NCBI RefSeq assembly: GCF_015291645.1
Contig: NZ_CP030055.1
Coordinates: 2,852,001 to 2,916,000 of the forward strand
Reading direction: 5' to 3'
From: Bradyrhizobium sp. CCBAU 53340
GTDB taxonomy: Bacteria > Pseudomonadota > Alphaproteobacteria > Rhizobiales > Xanthobacteraceae
Length of the DNA: 64,000 bases
Shown: piece after piece, positions 50,590 through 60,140 of the stretch
Layout of the letters: each line of letters opens with the position of its first letter
Numbering within the stretch: the first letter of the stretch is position 1
Program-made: the position numbers and the translations under genes
The notes under the pieces: model-generated
What the model was told of the DNA's origin: nothing
The model's database searches: none
What the model saw: only the letters and a program-made list of their open reading frames with translations

Positions 50590-51690
50590 GGGCAAAACAC
50601 CCAACATCTTCGTCAATCCGCACACCTGCAAATATTCCGCTTTACCGAAATTCGGAAATGGCGTATGTGTCGTGGCGACCCGGCCCAAGGAAGAGGGGCG
50701 TATCGCGATCGTCACGACGCGGGCCGGGCGGCGGTGGACGCTAGTCACATCGGCGCGAAGGGTCTTGCAGGGCGGGCAACCGTGGGCGAGGCCGTCGCGC
50801 ACACGACCGGTGTGACTGCGTACGGCAAAATCGTGTGGTCCTGGCGCCCGGAGCCTGTGCGCCAAGTCTCGTGGTGATGTGCGATGTCCAACCGGATGCG
50901 CACATCGGTCATCTGCGAGACGACGGGGGCAATAGTGCATCGCTCCCCGGGGAGATCACGACATAAGCCGTCAAACCACTGCGCAGGGAAGGCCGGATGT
51001 TTCGGCTTCACCTGTATGCCGCTGTGCAGCCTCTTGTAGCGCAATCTTCGCACAGTGGACCGCGGGTGCCAGTCGGGCACCCGGCCTTCCCTGCGCCCTC
51101 TTTCAGATGAGGGTGAGGTTGATGAAGCAAAGCTCGGGCGAGATGAGCCGCGAGGCTGCGAAGGTGCGTCTGTGATTGAAAGATCGAATGCTAACGTTGC
51201 CGCGAACACTGTCCTCTGACCGTCGCCCTGAGGCGGCCGCTACTTCAGCGGCCCTCGAAGGGCGACAGCCCGGCTGCATCTCGGCCGTTCATCCGTCGAG
51301 GCTCGCAACGCAGTGCAGATGCACTGCGTCACTCGCACCTCCAGCGACAACCGCTTCGCGGTTGCGCGGGGATGACGGAATGGGCATTGCAGGTGCGGAA
51401 AGATTCTGGATTGCTTCGCTGCGCTCGCAATGACGATCTGGAGATATTTGCGCGTGACCGCGCCGCTCTCGTGCCCCGGACGCTGCGCAGCACTCCCGGC
51501 GATGCGAAGCATCGTCCGACGTGATGCGCTGCAGAGCCGGGGCCCATGCGTCAGCGTGCTCGGTCGCTTCCTGGGTCCCGGCGCTGCGCAGCAGCGTAAG
51601 AACGCTGCAGCGCGTCCGGGACACGAGAGCTGCGCATTTCAAGCCACTGTCATAGTCTCTAACGCGCACTAACCAATACGCGACTTAAAA
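50590..51690. repeat. mosaic of interspersed noncoding repeats
   Basis: About 1.1 kb without a convincing gene. It begins with CGGGCAAAACACCCAACATC, followed by ~600 bp that I recognise from memory as a recurrent Bradyrhizobium-type noncoding block. Then come ATTGCGAGCGCAGCGAAGCA on the minus strand (51402-51436) and two CCCGG-type units (51464-51545, 51571-51630). The short open frames inside have no coding character. Confidence 0.55.
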
Positions 51691-51789
51691 CTGTCATAAT
51701 CACTGAAGCGAGACCCGCGCCGCATCGTTTTTACATGGCATTAAGCGCGCCCGCATTGGATGCGGCCGGAAAGTGCGTTGGGGACTGCT

Positions 51790-54252
51790 ATGAGTGCCGC
51801 GAAGAAGATGCCGGGCAAACCGGCCACCGAAATGTTCGACGACATCCCGGTGCTTCAGCGCAAATGGCGCGCCGCGTTGAAGCCGGGTGACCGGCTGCCA
51901 CGCTATGAAGACGTGATGCTTGGCAGCCTCGGGCGGCTCGCCGACCACATCGCGCTGCTCAAGAGCGACGGTACACTCGAACTGTCACGCAGCGGACGTT
52001 ACGTCCAGACATGGCTCGGCGAGGAGCGCTGGGACATTCCGATCACGGAGCTGTCGCCGGATTGTGCCACCGCGCTGTCGGAAGCGGCGGTGAATGCGCT
52101 TGCAACCGGGCAGCCACATCATGCGAGCGCGCATTGCGTGCGCGATGGCATGGTCAGGACATACGACGTGCTGGCGCTGCCGACCGCCTCGCGCTGGGGC
52201 GCAACGCTGGTCGGCGCCTACGTCAACGAGCGCGGTGCGCAATATAATCTGCTCGACGCAATCTTCTCGTCGACCGACGATGCGGTCATTTCGCTGGCGA
52301 CCCTGCGCGACGCCGGCGGTGCGCCGTTCGATCTTCAAGTCGTGCACCACAACAAGAGCGCCGCGCTGCTGCTGAAAGCGCCGACCGGAGCGCTGCTGTG
52401 GCGGCGGATCGGCGAGGGCAGCACGCTGCTGGCCGCACCCGAGATCATGGAATTCCTGCTCAGGGCCGTCTCCGGCGGCCGCGGCGAACAGCTCGAGATC
52501 GAGCACGAGGGCCGTTATCTGCGACTGAGCGCCACCGCGTTTGCCGACGTGATCTCGCTGACGATCTCCGACGTCACGGCGTTGAAGCGGCGCGACGCCT
52601 CGTTCCGGTTGCTGTTCGACAACAATCCGATGCCGATGTGGGTGTTCGACGCTGAGACCAAGCAGTTCCTTGGCGTCAACGACGCCGCGGTCCAGCATTA
52701 CGGCTACAGCCGCGCGGCGTTCCTGCGCATGAAGCTGCACGAGATCTGGCCCGAGGACGAGTGGGACAGCCACGCCCAGGCGCTGGAGCGCATCGGCGAT
52801 ACCTATCATTCCTCGCGCAACTGGCGGCACCTGCGCGCCGACGGCAGCGAGATCGAGGTGCTGACCTTCGGCCGCCGGGTCGCGTTTGACGATCGCGACG
52901 GCTATCTGGTCGCCGTGGTCGACATCACCGAGCGGCGCAAGGCCGAGGCACGGATCGCCCACATGGCCCATCATGACGGGCTCACCGACCTGCCGAACCG
53001 CGAATATTTCCAGGAACGGTTGAAGCAGGCGCTCGACCAGGCCGGCGGCAAGCGTGTCGGCGTGCTCTATATCGACCTCGACCTGTTCAAGAACGTCAAC
53101 GATTCCTTCGGCCATCCGGCGGGGGACCGCGTGCTCAAGGACGTCGCCGGACGCCTGACCACCGCGGTCCGCGGCGCCAATCTCGCAGCAAGGCTCGGCG
53201 GCGACGAGTTCGCCGTGATCCTGGCGGCCGACGTCTCGCCGAACGAGGCAAGCGGCTGCGCGAGCCTGCTGATCGACATGCTGAAGGCCCCCTACGACGT
53301 CGACGGCCAGGAGATGGTGATCGGCGCCAGTATCGGCATCGCGCTGTCGCCGGGCGACGGCGTGACCACGGAGGAGCTGATGCGCAACGCCGACATGGCG
53401 TTGTACCGGGCGAAGTCCGATGGCGGCGGTGTGCACCATTTCTTCGAGCGCGAGATGGACCTTCAGGCGCAGAAGCGCCGCGATATGGAGGTCGACCTGC
53501 GACGCGCGTTTGCCCATGGCGAGTTCGAGCTGCACTACCAGCCGCTGGTGTCGATCGCCTCCGACCGCATCTCCGGTTTCGAGACGCTATTGCGCTGGCG
53601 TCATCCCGAGAAGGGCATGATCTCGCCGGCGGAATTCATTCCGGTCGCCGAAGATATCGGCCTGATCACGCCGGTCGGCGAGTGGGTGCTGCGCGAAGCC
53701 TGTGCCGAAGCTGTGAAATGGCCCAACGACGTCAAGGTCGCGGTCAATCTGTCGCCGGCGCAATTCCGCAGCCGCAACCTGGTGCAGGTCGTGATCTCGG
53801 CGCTGGCGCAATCGGGCTTGTCGCCGAAGCGGCTCGAGCTCGAGATTACCGAGTCGATCTTCCTTGCCGAGACCGACGCCAACCTTGCGATCCTGCATCA
53901 GCTCCGCGAGCTCGGCGTCGGCATCTCCATGGACGATTTCGGCACCGGCTATTCCAGCCTGAGCTATCTGCGCAGCTTCCCGTTCGACAAGATCAAGATC
54001 GACCGGTCCTTCGTGAAGGATCTGGCGCAGCGGCCCGATTGCGTCGCGATCGTGCGCGCGATCTCGGGCCTCGGCCGCAGCCTCAACATCACCACCACCG
54101 CGGAGGGCGTCGAGACCGAGGACCAGCTCGACTGGCTGCGCGCCGAAGGCTGCAACGAGGTGCAGGGATTTCTGTTCAGCGCGGCGCGGCCGGCCGCAGA
54201 GATCGCAAAGCTGCTGGCCGATTTCGGCCAGCGCACCTCACGGGCGGCGTAG
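51790..54252 (+). CDS. PAS-GGDEF-EAL cyclic-di-GMP protein
   Basis: An 820-residue cytoplasmic protein. An N-terminal PAS_5-like region (~10-150), a second PAS (~265-385, ending VDITERRKAEARIAHMAHHD), GGDEF (~388-545) with intact GGDEF at ~470 and EAL (~560-810). The EAL core reads FETLLRW (ETL instead of EAL), while DDFGTGYSSLSYLRSFPFDKIKIDRSFV and TTAEGVET are present. It could be a bifunctional diguanylate cyclase/phosphodiesterase. ATG 51790 is preferred over the frame start at 51760. It overlaps the convergent hydrolase gene by 15 bp. Confidence 0.93.
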   Translation: MSAAKKMPGKPATEMFDDIPVLQRKWRAALKPGDRLPRYEDVMLGSLGRLADHIALLKSDGTLELSRSGRYVQTWLGEERWDIPITELSPDCATALSEAAVNALATGQPHHASAHCVRDGMVRTYDVLALPTASRWGATLVGAYVNERGAQYNLLDAIFSSTDDAVISLATLRDAGGAPFDLQVVHHNKSAALLLKAPTGALLWRRIGEGSTLLAAPEIMEFLLRAVSGGRGEQLEIEHEGRYLRLSATAFADVISLTISDVTALKRRDASFRLLFDNNPMPMWVFDAETKQFLGVNDAAVQHYGYSRAAFLRMKLHEIWPEDEWDSHAQALERIGDTYHSSRNWRHLRADGSEIEVLTFGRRVAFDDRDGYLVAVVDITERRKAEARIAHMAHHDGLTDLPNREYFQERLKQALDQAGGKRVGVLYIDLDLFKNVNDSFGHPAGDRVLKDVAGRLTTAVRGANLAARLGGDEFAVILAADVSPNEASGCASLLIDMLKAPYDVDGQEMVIGASIGIALSPGDGVTTEELMRNADMALYRAKSDGGGVHHFFEREMDLQAQKRRDMEVDLRRAFAHGEFELHYQPLVSIASDRISGFETLLRWRHPEKGMISPAEFIPVAEDIGLITPVGEWVLREACAEAVKWPNDVKVAVNLSPAQFRSRNLVQVVISALAQSGLSPKRLELEITESIFLAETDANLAILHQLRELGVGISMDDFGTGYSSLSYLRSFPFDKIKIDRSFVKDLAQRPDCVAIVRAISGLGRSLNITTTAEGVETEDQLDWLRAEGCNEVQGFLFSAARPAAEIAKLLADFGQRTSRAA

Positions 54253-55506
54253 CTCCTCGGGGTAGCAGTCATAGACCAGCGCCTTGAATGCGGGCGTAAT
54301 GCGGCCGCGCTCATTCTGGGTCTGCTGCATCAGGAGGTAGACCATGTCGAGCTTGGGATCGACGCCGAAATAGGTGCCGCTGCCACTGTCCCATTTCAAT
54401 TCGCCGAGCGATCCCGGCGGCGGCGGTTTCGCGTCGCCGGGCTCGGTGCGTACCGCGAGACCATAGCCGTAGCCAAAGCCGTCGCCCGGGAAATAGAAAT
54501 AGTCGCGCCCGACGCCGGAGCCCGGTCCGATCTGGTCGGTCGTCATGTCCTTGAAGGCGGCCGGGCTGAGATAGCGCTTGCCGTCGAACTCGCCGCCATT
54601 GAGCAGCATCTGCGAAAAGCGCTGGTAGTCGGTGATGGTCGAGAGCAGGCCGCCACCGCCGGATTGCCATTCCCGATGGGCAAGCCGTTCGCGCTCGGCA
54701 TCGAGCAGGATCTGGTCGCTCGGCAGCGGCCGCGCCATGCGCTCGATCTCGTCCGGTGTCGACAGTACGAATTTCGTGTTGGTCATGCCGAGCGGATCGA
54801 GAACGCGTTGCTTCAAGGCGTCGTACAAATTCTGCCCGGTGATGATCTCGATGACGCTGCCGAGCACATCGGTGGAATGACCGTAACGCCACAACGTGCC
54901 CGGCTGCCGCGCCAGCGGCAGCTTGGCGATGCGATCGGCAAATTCCCTGTTGTCGAACTGGCCGGCAAAGATGTCGGCTTCCTTGTAGGCGAGCTCGACC
55001 CATTTGCCGCCGATATAGTCGTAGCTGATGCCGGAGGTGTGCCGCATCAAATCCCTGATCGTCACGGGACGAATTGGAGGCACCAGATCGAGCGCCAGCG
55101 AACCGTCGGGCTTGGTGACCTCAAGACCCACCTTGGTGCCGGCGAAGAGCGGGACGTATTTCGACACGGGATCGGTGAGCGCCAGCTTGCCCTCGTCGAT
55201 CAGCATCATCGCAGCGAGGCTGGTGATCGGCTTGGTCATGGAATGGATCGCGAAGATCGTGTCCGGTGTCATGGACAGCCGGGTCCTGACGTCGCGCACG
55301 CCGAACATCTTGAAATAGACAGGCTTGCCATGCTGCTGGATCAGCACGATGGCCCCCGGCAATCGGCCGGTGGTGACCTCGTTCTCGAAGAACGAGGTGA
55401 TGGGGCGCAGCTTGTCAGGCGCGGGGGCAGGAATGTCGCCGGCGCGGCTGCGTGTCATTCCGCCGGCCAGCAGCGCAGCCCCGACCAGAAATTCGCGACG
55501 CTTCAT
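54238..55506 (-). CDS. beta-lactamase class C-type serine hydrolase
   Basis: A 422-residue exported hydrolase. The N-terminus has RR (KRREFLVGAALLAGG), a possible Tat signal. The serine motif is S89-M-T-K92 and the YxN-type motif reads Y208-G-H210. Family members include esterases and D-aminopeptidases as well as true beta-lactamases; the Y-G-H variant and the context do not point to antibiotic resistance. ATG 55506 is chosen; an upstream frame start is at 55536. Overlaps the convergent c-di-GMP gene by 15 bp. Confidence 0.88.
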   Translation of the reverse strand: MKRREFLVGAALLAGGMTRSRAGDIPAPAPDKLRPITSFFENEVTTGRLPGAIVLIQQHGKPVYFKMFGVRDVRTRLSMTPDTIFAIHSMTKPITSLAAMMLIDEGKLALTDPVSKYVPLFAGTKVGLEVTKPDGSLALDLVPPIRPVTIRDLMRHTSGISYDYIGGKWVELAYKEADIFAGQFDNREFADRIAKLPLARQPGTLWRYGHSTDVLGSVIEIITGQNLYDALKQRVLDPLGMTNTKFVLSTPDEIERMARPLPSDQILLDAERERLAHREWQSGGGGLLSTITDYQRFSQMLLNGGEFDGKRYLSPAAFKDMTTDQIGPGSGVGRDYFYFPGDGFGYGYGLAVRTEPGDAKPPPPGSLGELKWDSGSGTYFGVDPKLDMVYLLMQQTQNERGRITPAFKALVYDCYPEELRRP

Positions 55507-55572
55507 CCGGGCTCCCTCCCTCGCGGCAGGGATCAAAGCCGCAAGACGTCAGAGGCGTCAACAAGACTTCGA

Positions 55573-56136
55573 TTAAAACCGCGTCACGATGTCGGAAAGG
55601 ACCGGTCGCGGACGATCCTCGCTGGGCTTGGTCGGCTTGCCCACGTGGACGAAGCCGGCGAGCTTTTCGTCCGCCTTCAGGCCGAGGCCATCAAGCACGT
55701 CGCGATCGAACGAGAACCAGCCGGTCAGCCAGCAGGCGCCGTAGCCGAGTGCGGTCGCCGCCGTGACAATGTTCATGACGCTGGCGCCCGCCGACAATTC
55801 CTGCTCCCACGCCGGCACCTTCGGATGCGGCTTGGTGAAGCTGACGACGCCGATCACCAGCGGCGCATCGGTGAGGCGCTTGCGTTCGGTCTCGATATCG
55901 GCGGCGGGGGCGCCGGGATTCTTGCGGGCGAAGACCTTGGCGATCACCTCGCCGGCGCGCTGGCGTGCGTCACCCTCGAAAATGATGAAGCGCCAGGGCG
56001 CGAGCTTGCCGTGATCGGGCACCCGCGCGCCGATGGTCAAAATGGTTTCGAGCTCGGCCGGCGAGGGGCCGGGCCCGGTCATCTCGCGCGGTTTGACCGA
56101 GCGGCGGGTTTTCAGGAGTTCGATGGCATCAGGCAT
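55573..56136 (-). CDS. nitroreductase family flavoprotein
   Basis: A 187-residue FMN enzyme of the YdjA-like branch. The N-terminal DAIELLKTRRSVKPREMTGPGPSPAELETIL and the C-terminal GFVHVGKPTKP (FMN and dimer contacts) match nitroreductases. It should act as a dimer using NAD(P)H. ATG 56136 is chosen; an upstream frame starts at 56199. The gene is 66 bp upstream of the serine hydrolase gene on the same strand. Confidence 0.9.
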   Translation of the reverse strand: MPDAIELLKTRRSVKPREMTGPGPSPAELETILTIGARVPDHGKLAPWRFIIFEGDARQRAGEVIAKVFARKNPGAPAADIETERKRLTDAPLVIGVVSFTKPHPKVPAWEQELSAGASVMNIVTAATALGYGACWLTGWFSFDRDVLDGLGLKADEKLAGFVHVGKPTKPSEDRPRPVLSDIVTRF

Positions 56137-56229
56137 TGCGATGGCCTCTTCGGATGGGCGACGGGCGTGCCATGCCGAGATAGGCATGCACGCCCGCAAC
56201 CGAAAGCGAGTTTAGACCGATTTCAGGTA

Positions 56230-58272
56230 TCAGACCGCGCCGCGCGCCCGCCGGACATCCGGCGGGGTCGCTTCGTCGACCAGGGCGGCGATAGCCTCCT
56301 CGGTCGTCATCACCTTCTGGCCATCGCTGCCGAGCCGGCGGACCGAGACCGAATGCGTCTCGGCTTCCTTTTTGCCGACCACGAGCAGCGCCGGGATCTT
56401 GGCCAGCGAGTGCTCGCGGACCTTGTAGTTGATCTTTTCGTTGCGCAGGTCGATCTCGACCCGCAAGCCCGCGCGCCGCGCCTGCTCCAGCACCACCTTG
56501 GCGTACTCGTCGCCTTCCGACGTGATGGTCGTGACCACCGCCTGCACCGGCGAGAGCCAGAGCGGGAAGTTGCCGGCATAGTGCTCGATCAGGATGCCGA
56601 TATAGCGCTCCATCGAGCCGCAGATCGCACGGTGCACCATCACGGGCGGTTTCTTGCCGCCGTCATGGTCGATGTAGAACGCACCGAACCGCTCCGGCAG
56701 GTTGAAGTCGACCTGCGTGGTGCCGCACTGCCAGTCACGGCCGATGGCGTCGCGCAGCACATATTCGAACTTCGGCCCGTAGAAGGCGCCTTCGCCCGGA
56801 TTGATCTCGGTCTTGATGTGGTTGTTCTGCGCCTGGATCTCGCGCAGCACCGTCGCCATCACGCGCTCGGCGTGATCCCACATCGCATCCGTGCCGACGC
56901 GTTTCTCCGGCCGCGTCGACAGCTTGACCGTGAGATCGCCGGTGAAGCCGAAATCCGCATAGGTCGACAGGATGAGATCGTTGATCTTCAGGCATTCCTC
57001 GGCGAGCTGGTCCTCGGTGCAGAAGATGTGCGCGTCGTCCTGGGTGAAGCCGCGCACGCGCATCAGGCCGTGCATGGCGCCCGACGGCTCATAGCGGTGC
57101 ACCACGCCGAACTCGGCGAGGCGCAAGGGGAGGTCGCGGTAGCTCTTCAGGCCGTGCTTGAAGATCTGGACGTGGCCGGGGCAGTTCATCGGCTTGAGCG
57201 CAAACCAGCGCTTGTCCTCGGCCTCGTCGCCGGCCGACTGCGCCGCGAACATGTTCTCGCGGTACCAGCCCCAATGGCCCGAGGTCTCCCACAGCACCTT
57301 GTCGAGGATCTGCGGCGCATTGACCTCGCTGTAATCGCCGGTCAGGCGGCGGCGCATATAGGCGATCAGCTGCTGGAAAATCGTCCAGCCCTTCGGGTGC
57401 CAGAACACGACGCCGGGACCTTCCTCCTGGAAGTGGAAGAGGTCGAGCTCGCGTCCGAGCTTGCGATGGTCGCGCTTCTCGGCTTCCTCGATCTGCTTGA
57501 GGTAAGCGTCGAGGTCCTCCTGCTTGGCGAAGGCGGTGCCGTAGATGCGGGTCAGCATCGGGTTGTTGCTGTCGCCGCGCCAATAGGCGCCGGCCACCTT
57601 CATCAGCTTGAAGGCATTGCCGACCTTGCCGGTCGAGGTCATGTGCGGGCCGCGGCACAGATCGAACCAGTCGCCCTGGTAGTAGATCTTGATCGGCTCG
57701 GTGCCGGGAATGGCGTCGACCAGCTCGACCTTGAAGGCCTCGCCCTTGTCGCGGAACACCTGTTTTGTTTTCTCGCGATCCCAGACTTCCTTGGTGAAAG
57801 GTTTGTCGCGCGCGATGATCTCGCGCATCTTTTTCTCGATCGCGGCAAAGTCGTCCGGTGTGAACGGCTCGTTGCGGAAGAAGTCGTAATAGAAGCCGTT
57901 CTCGATCACGGGGCCGATGGTTACTTGCGTGCCCGGCCACAGCGTCTGCACGGCCTCCGCCAGCACGTGTGCGCAGTCATGGCGGATCAGCTCGAGCGCC
58001 TCGGGCTCGTCGCGGGTGATCAGCCTGAGCTTGGCGTCGGCGTCGATCGGATCGTTGAGGTCGGTGAGCACACCATCGAGCGCCATCGCAACCGTGCGCT
58101 TGGCGAGCGAGGGCGAGATGCCCTTGGCGATCTCGAGGCCGGTAACGCTCTTGTCGTATTCGCGCCGGGCGCCGTCGGGGAAGGTGAGGGTGACCTTGGC
58201 GGCAGGGGTCACGGGCTTCAGGTTGCTGAGGGAATATTGGAAGCCGGATTCGGATTTGGGCTGGTCGGACAT
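56230..58272 (-). CDS. thrS: threonine-tRNA ligase
   Basis: A 680-residue class II aminoacyl-tRNA synthetase. A ~25-residue N-terminal extension, the TGS domain (~27-88), the editing domain with [12 protein letters not shown] (HxxxH), the catalytic core with [13 protein letters not shown] (zinc Cys), motifs including [24 protein letters not shown], and a C-terminal anticodon-binding domain ([25 protein letters not shown]) are all visible. ATG 58272 is preferred over the frame start at 58404. Expected essential gene. Confidence 0.97.
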   Translation of the reverse strand: MSDQPKSESGFQYSLSNLKPVTPAAKVTLTFPDGARREYDKSVTGLEIAKGISPSLAKRTVAMALDGVLTDLNDPIDADAKLRLITRDEPEALELIRHDCAHVLAEAVQTLWPGTQVTIGPVIENGFYYDFFRNEPFTPDDFAAIEKKMREIIARDKPFTKEVWDREKTKQVFRDKGEAFKVELVDAIPGTEPIKIYYQGDWFDLCRGPHMTSTGKVGNAFKLMKVAGAYWRGDSNNPMLTRIYGTAFAKQEDLDAYLKQIEEAEKRDHRKLGRELDLFHFQEEGPGVVFWHPKGWTIFQQLIAYMRRRLTGDYSEVNAPQILDKVLWETSGHWGWYRENMFAAQSAGDEAEDKRWFALKPMNCPGHVQIFKHGLKSYRDLPLRLAEFGVVHRYEPSGAMHGLMRVRGFTQDDAHIFCTEDQLAEECLKINDLILSTYADFGFTGDLTVKLSTRPEKRVGTDAMWDHAERVMATVLREIQAQNNHIKTEINPGEGAFYGPKFEYVLRDAIGRDWQCGTTQVDFNLPERFGAFYIDHDGGKKPPVMVHRAICGSMERYIGILIEHYAGNFPLWLSPVQAVVTTITSEGDEYAKVVLEQARRAGLRVEIDLRNEKINYKVREHSLAKIPALLVVGKKEAETHSVSVRRLGSDGQKVMTTEEAIAALVDEATPPDVRRARGAV

Positions 58273-58458
58273 TGCTTTTCTCCTGAGGCTCACTCCTGCG
58301 AACGAGCGCAGGTAAGCGGGAACGAGCGATATATCAGGCGATTCGGCCTGCGCAATCCGGCAAATCCAAGAAAGTGGCGCGCAAAAGCCGGGGCGGTGCG
58401 CCAACTATTTCGCGGTATGCCCTTTAACTGGCCACGGGCCTGCTCTACATGCAGTTGC

Positions 58459-59631
58459 ATGGAAAATTCCGGCGCCGGCCGTTTCGCTCCCACCGCCCTG
58501 ATGCTCGGCAATCTCGTCACCGGCTGCTCGGTGCTGGCGCCGGCGGGGATGCTGCCGGAATTGTCGGCGGGGCTGGGCATCAGCATCCACGCCGCCGGGC
58601 TGCTCATCACCTTCGGCGCGATCACGCTGTGCATCGGCTCGCCGCTGACGGCGTGGCTGACCAGCCGCATTGAACGGCGGCTCCTGCTTACGACCACGCT
58701 GGCGGTGCTCGCCCTCGGCAATCTCGCCTCGGCCTTTGCACCTGACTATGCAAGCCTGCTCGCCATCCGCCTGGTGATGCTCGCCGTCGGCGCGCTGTAT
58801 ACGCCGCAGGCCGCGGGCACGGCGGCGCTGATCGTGCCGGCGGAGCGGCGCGGGAGCACGATTGCCTTTATCTTCCTCGGCTGGTCGCTTGCTGCCGCCG
58901 CGGGCCTCCCCCTGATCACCTTTATCGCCAGCCGCTATGGCTGGCGCGCCGCCTATGGCGAGATCGGTGCGCTCGGCTGTGTCAGCTCCCTGTTCTTGAT
59001 GATGCGGCTTCCAGGAGGCTTGAAGGGCGCCCCGGTGGATCTGAAGACCTGGGTCGACGTCGGCCGCAACAGGATCATCCTGCTCCTGCTTGCGATCACC
59101 ATGCTGCAAATGTCGGGGCAGTTCGTCGTATTCACCTATATGGGTCCGCTGCTCAACAAGCTCACCGGCGCCGGCCCCGATGCGATCGGCCTCGTGCTCG
59201 CGCTCTACGGCGTTTGCGGCTTTCTTGGCCTCGTCATCGCGACCCGCATTGTCGACACCGCAGGGCCTTATCGCACCTCCGTGCTGTTCACTTTCCTGTT
59301 GCTGGCGGGGATGACGGGCTGGGCGCTCGGTGCCGGCACGCTCGTGCTGATGGCGGGCGCGGTCGCGATCTGGGGGCTTGGCTTTGCATCGACCAATTCG
59401 ATGCAGCAGGTGCGACTGGTCGCGGCCGCACCGGCGCTGGCATCGGCGACCGTCGCCCTCAATACATCCGTCCTCTATGTCGGACAGGCAGTCGGCTCCG
59501 CCGTTGGCGGGATGCTGTTCGCCCGCGAGCAGTTGCATATGCTCGGCTTCGTGGCGGTCGGCTTCGTCGTGCTGGCGGTGATCGTGGTGATCGTGACCCG
59601 GCCTAGGCCGCTGCCTGCTGCCAAGGCCTGA
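58459..59631 (+). CDS. MFS transporter
   Basis: A 390-residue membrane protein with about 12 helices. The loop 2-3 motif reads GSPLTAWLTSRIERRLLLTTTLA, matching a drug/sugar exporter branch (similar to AraJ/YdhP-like members). ATG 58459 is the start of the coding part of a much longer frame, which upstream is antisense to thrS, a nitroreductase and a hydrolase and is not coding. Substrate unknown. Divergent from thrS. Confidence 0.85.
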   Translation: MENSGAGRFAPTALMLGNLVTGCSVLAPAGMLPELSAGLGISIHAAGLLITFGAITLCIGSPLTAWLTSRIERRLLLTTTLAVLALGNLASAFAPDYASLLAIRLVMLAVGALYTPQAAGTAALIVPAERRGSTIAFIFLGWSLAAAAGLPLITFIASRYGWRAAYGEIGALGCVSSLFLMMRLPGGLKGAPVDLKTWVDVGRNRIILLLLAITMLQMSGQFVVFTYMGPLLNKLTGAGPDAIGLVLALYGVCGFLGLVIATRIVDTAGPYRTSVLFTFLLLAGMTGWALGAGTLVLMAGAVAIWGLGFASTNSMQQVRLVAAAPALASATVALNTSVLYVGQAVGSAVGGMLFAREQLHMLGFVAVGFVVLAVIVVIVTRPRPLPAAKA

Positions 59632-59722
59632 ATCCCGCGTTTTCATCTGCGCAAGGCGCTTGGCAAACCGCGCATCAGAGCGCTAGAAGGCCAGTCGTGG
59701 GGATCAAAGAGAGTTGACTGAG

Positions 59723-60115
59723 ATGAGGATGATTCTGGCGGTTGCCGCGGTGCTCTATTCAGCCTCCGCGTTCGCGCAAACCGACAAGCCACCGATGGTG
59801 GGGGACAAGCCACTCGTGCAGGTAAAGCCCAAGGGGGCCAAGGCCGGGACGAAGGAAGCGGCTGCCAAGCCGGCTGCTGCGGCGCCAAAAGGCAAGCCGC
59901 AATCGATTGCCGTACGGCTCCAGGCGTGCCTCGACATCGATGACGGCACCAAGGACCGTCTCAACTGCTACGACGCCGTAATTCCACCGGCGCCGAAGCC
60001 CAAAGCGCCCAAGGCCAAGGGTGTCGCCGACTGCAAATTCCTCAAGGAAGAGGACGAGCGGCTGGCCTGCTTCAACGGCTTTGCCGAGAGCATTCCGAAG
60101 CTGCCCAAGAGCTGA
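59723..60115 (+). CDS. secreted Lys/Ala/Pro-rich protein
   Basis: A 130-residue exported protein. Signal RMILAVAAVLYSASAFA is followed by a Lys/Pro/Ala-rich linker and two short Cys-pair segments (ACLDIDDGTKDRLNCYD and DCKFLKEEDERLACFNGF), likely disulfides. ATG 59723 follows GAGAG. The tail is basic. It is convergent with the hydrolase lipoprotein gene, 25 bp apart. Confidence 0.7.
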   Translation: MRMILAVAAVLYSASAFAQTDKPPMVGDKPLVQVKPKGAKAGTKEAAAKPAAAAPKGKPQSIAVRLQACLDIDDGTKDRLNCYDAVIPPAPKPKAPKAKGVADCKFLKEEDERLACFNGFAESIPKLPKS

Positions 60116-60140
60116 ACAAAGAGCTGAACAAGAGCTGGAA

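Noticed and set aside
50745..51209. 154-codon minus-strand frame and its neighbours after IS copy 2
   Set aside because: They lie in noncoding repeats, have no domain and match a sequence type known to me as intergenic.
54238..55506. Serine hydrolase as an antibiotic-resistance beta-lactamase
   Set aside because: The YxN motif is Y-G-H and the family contains many esterases and peptidases; no AmpR-type regulator or resistance context adjoins.
54664..58458. Upstream part of a 1655-codon plus-strand open frame
   Set aside because: It is antisense to the serine hydrolase, nitroreductase and thrS genes, which have clear domains, and has no recognisable domain itself. Only the end from 58459 (MFS) is coding.
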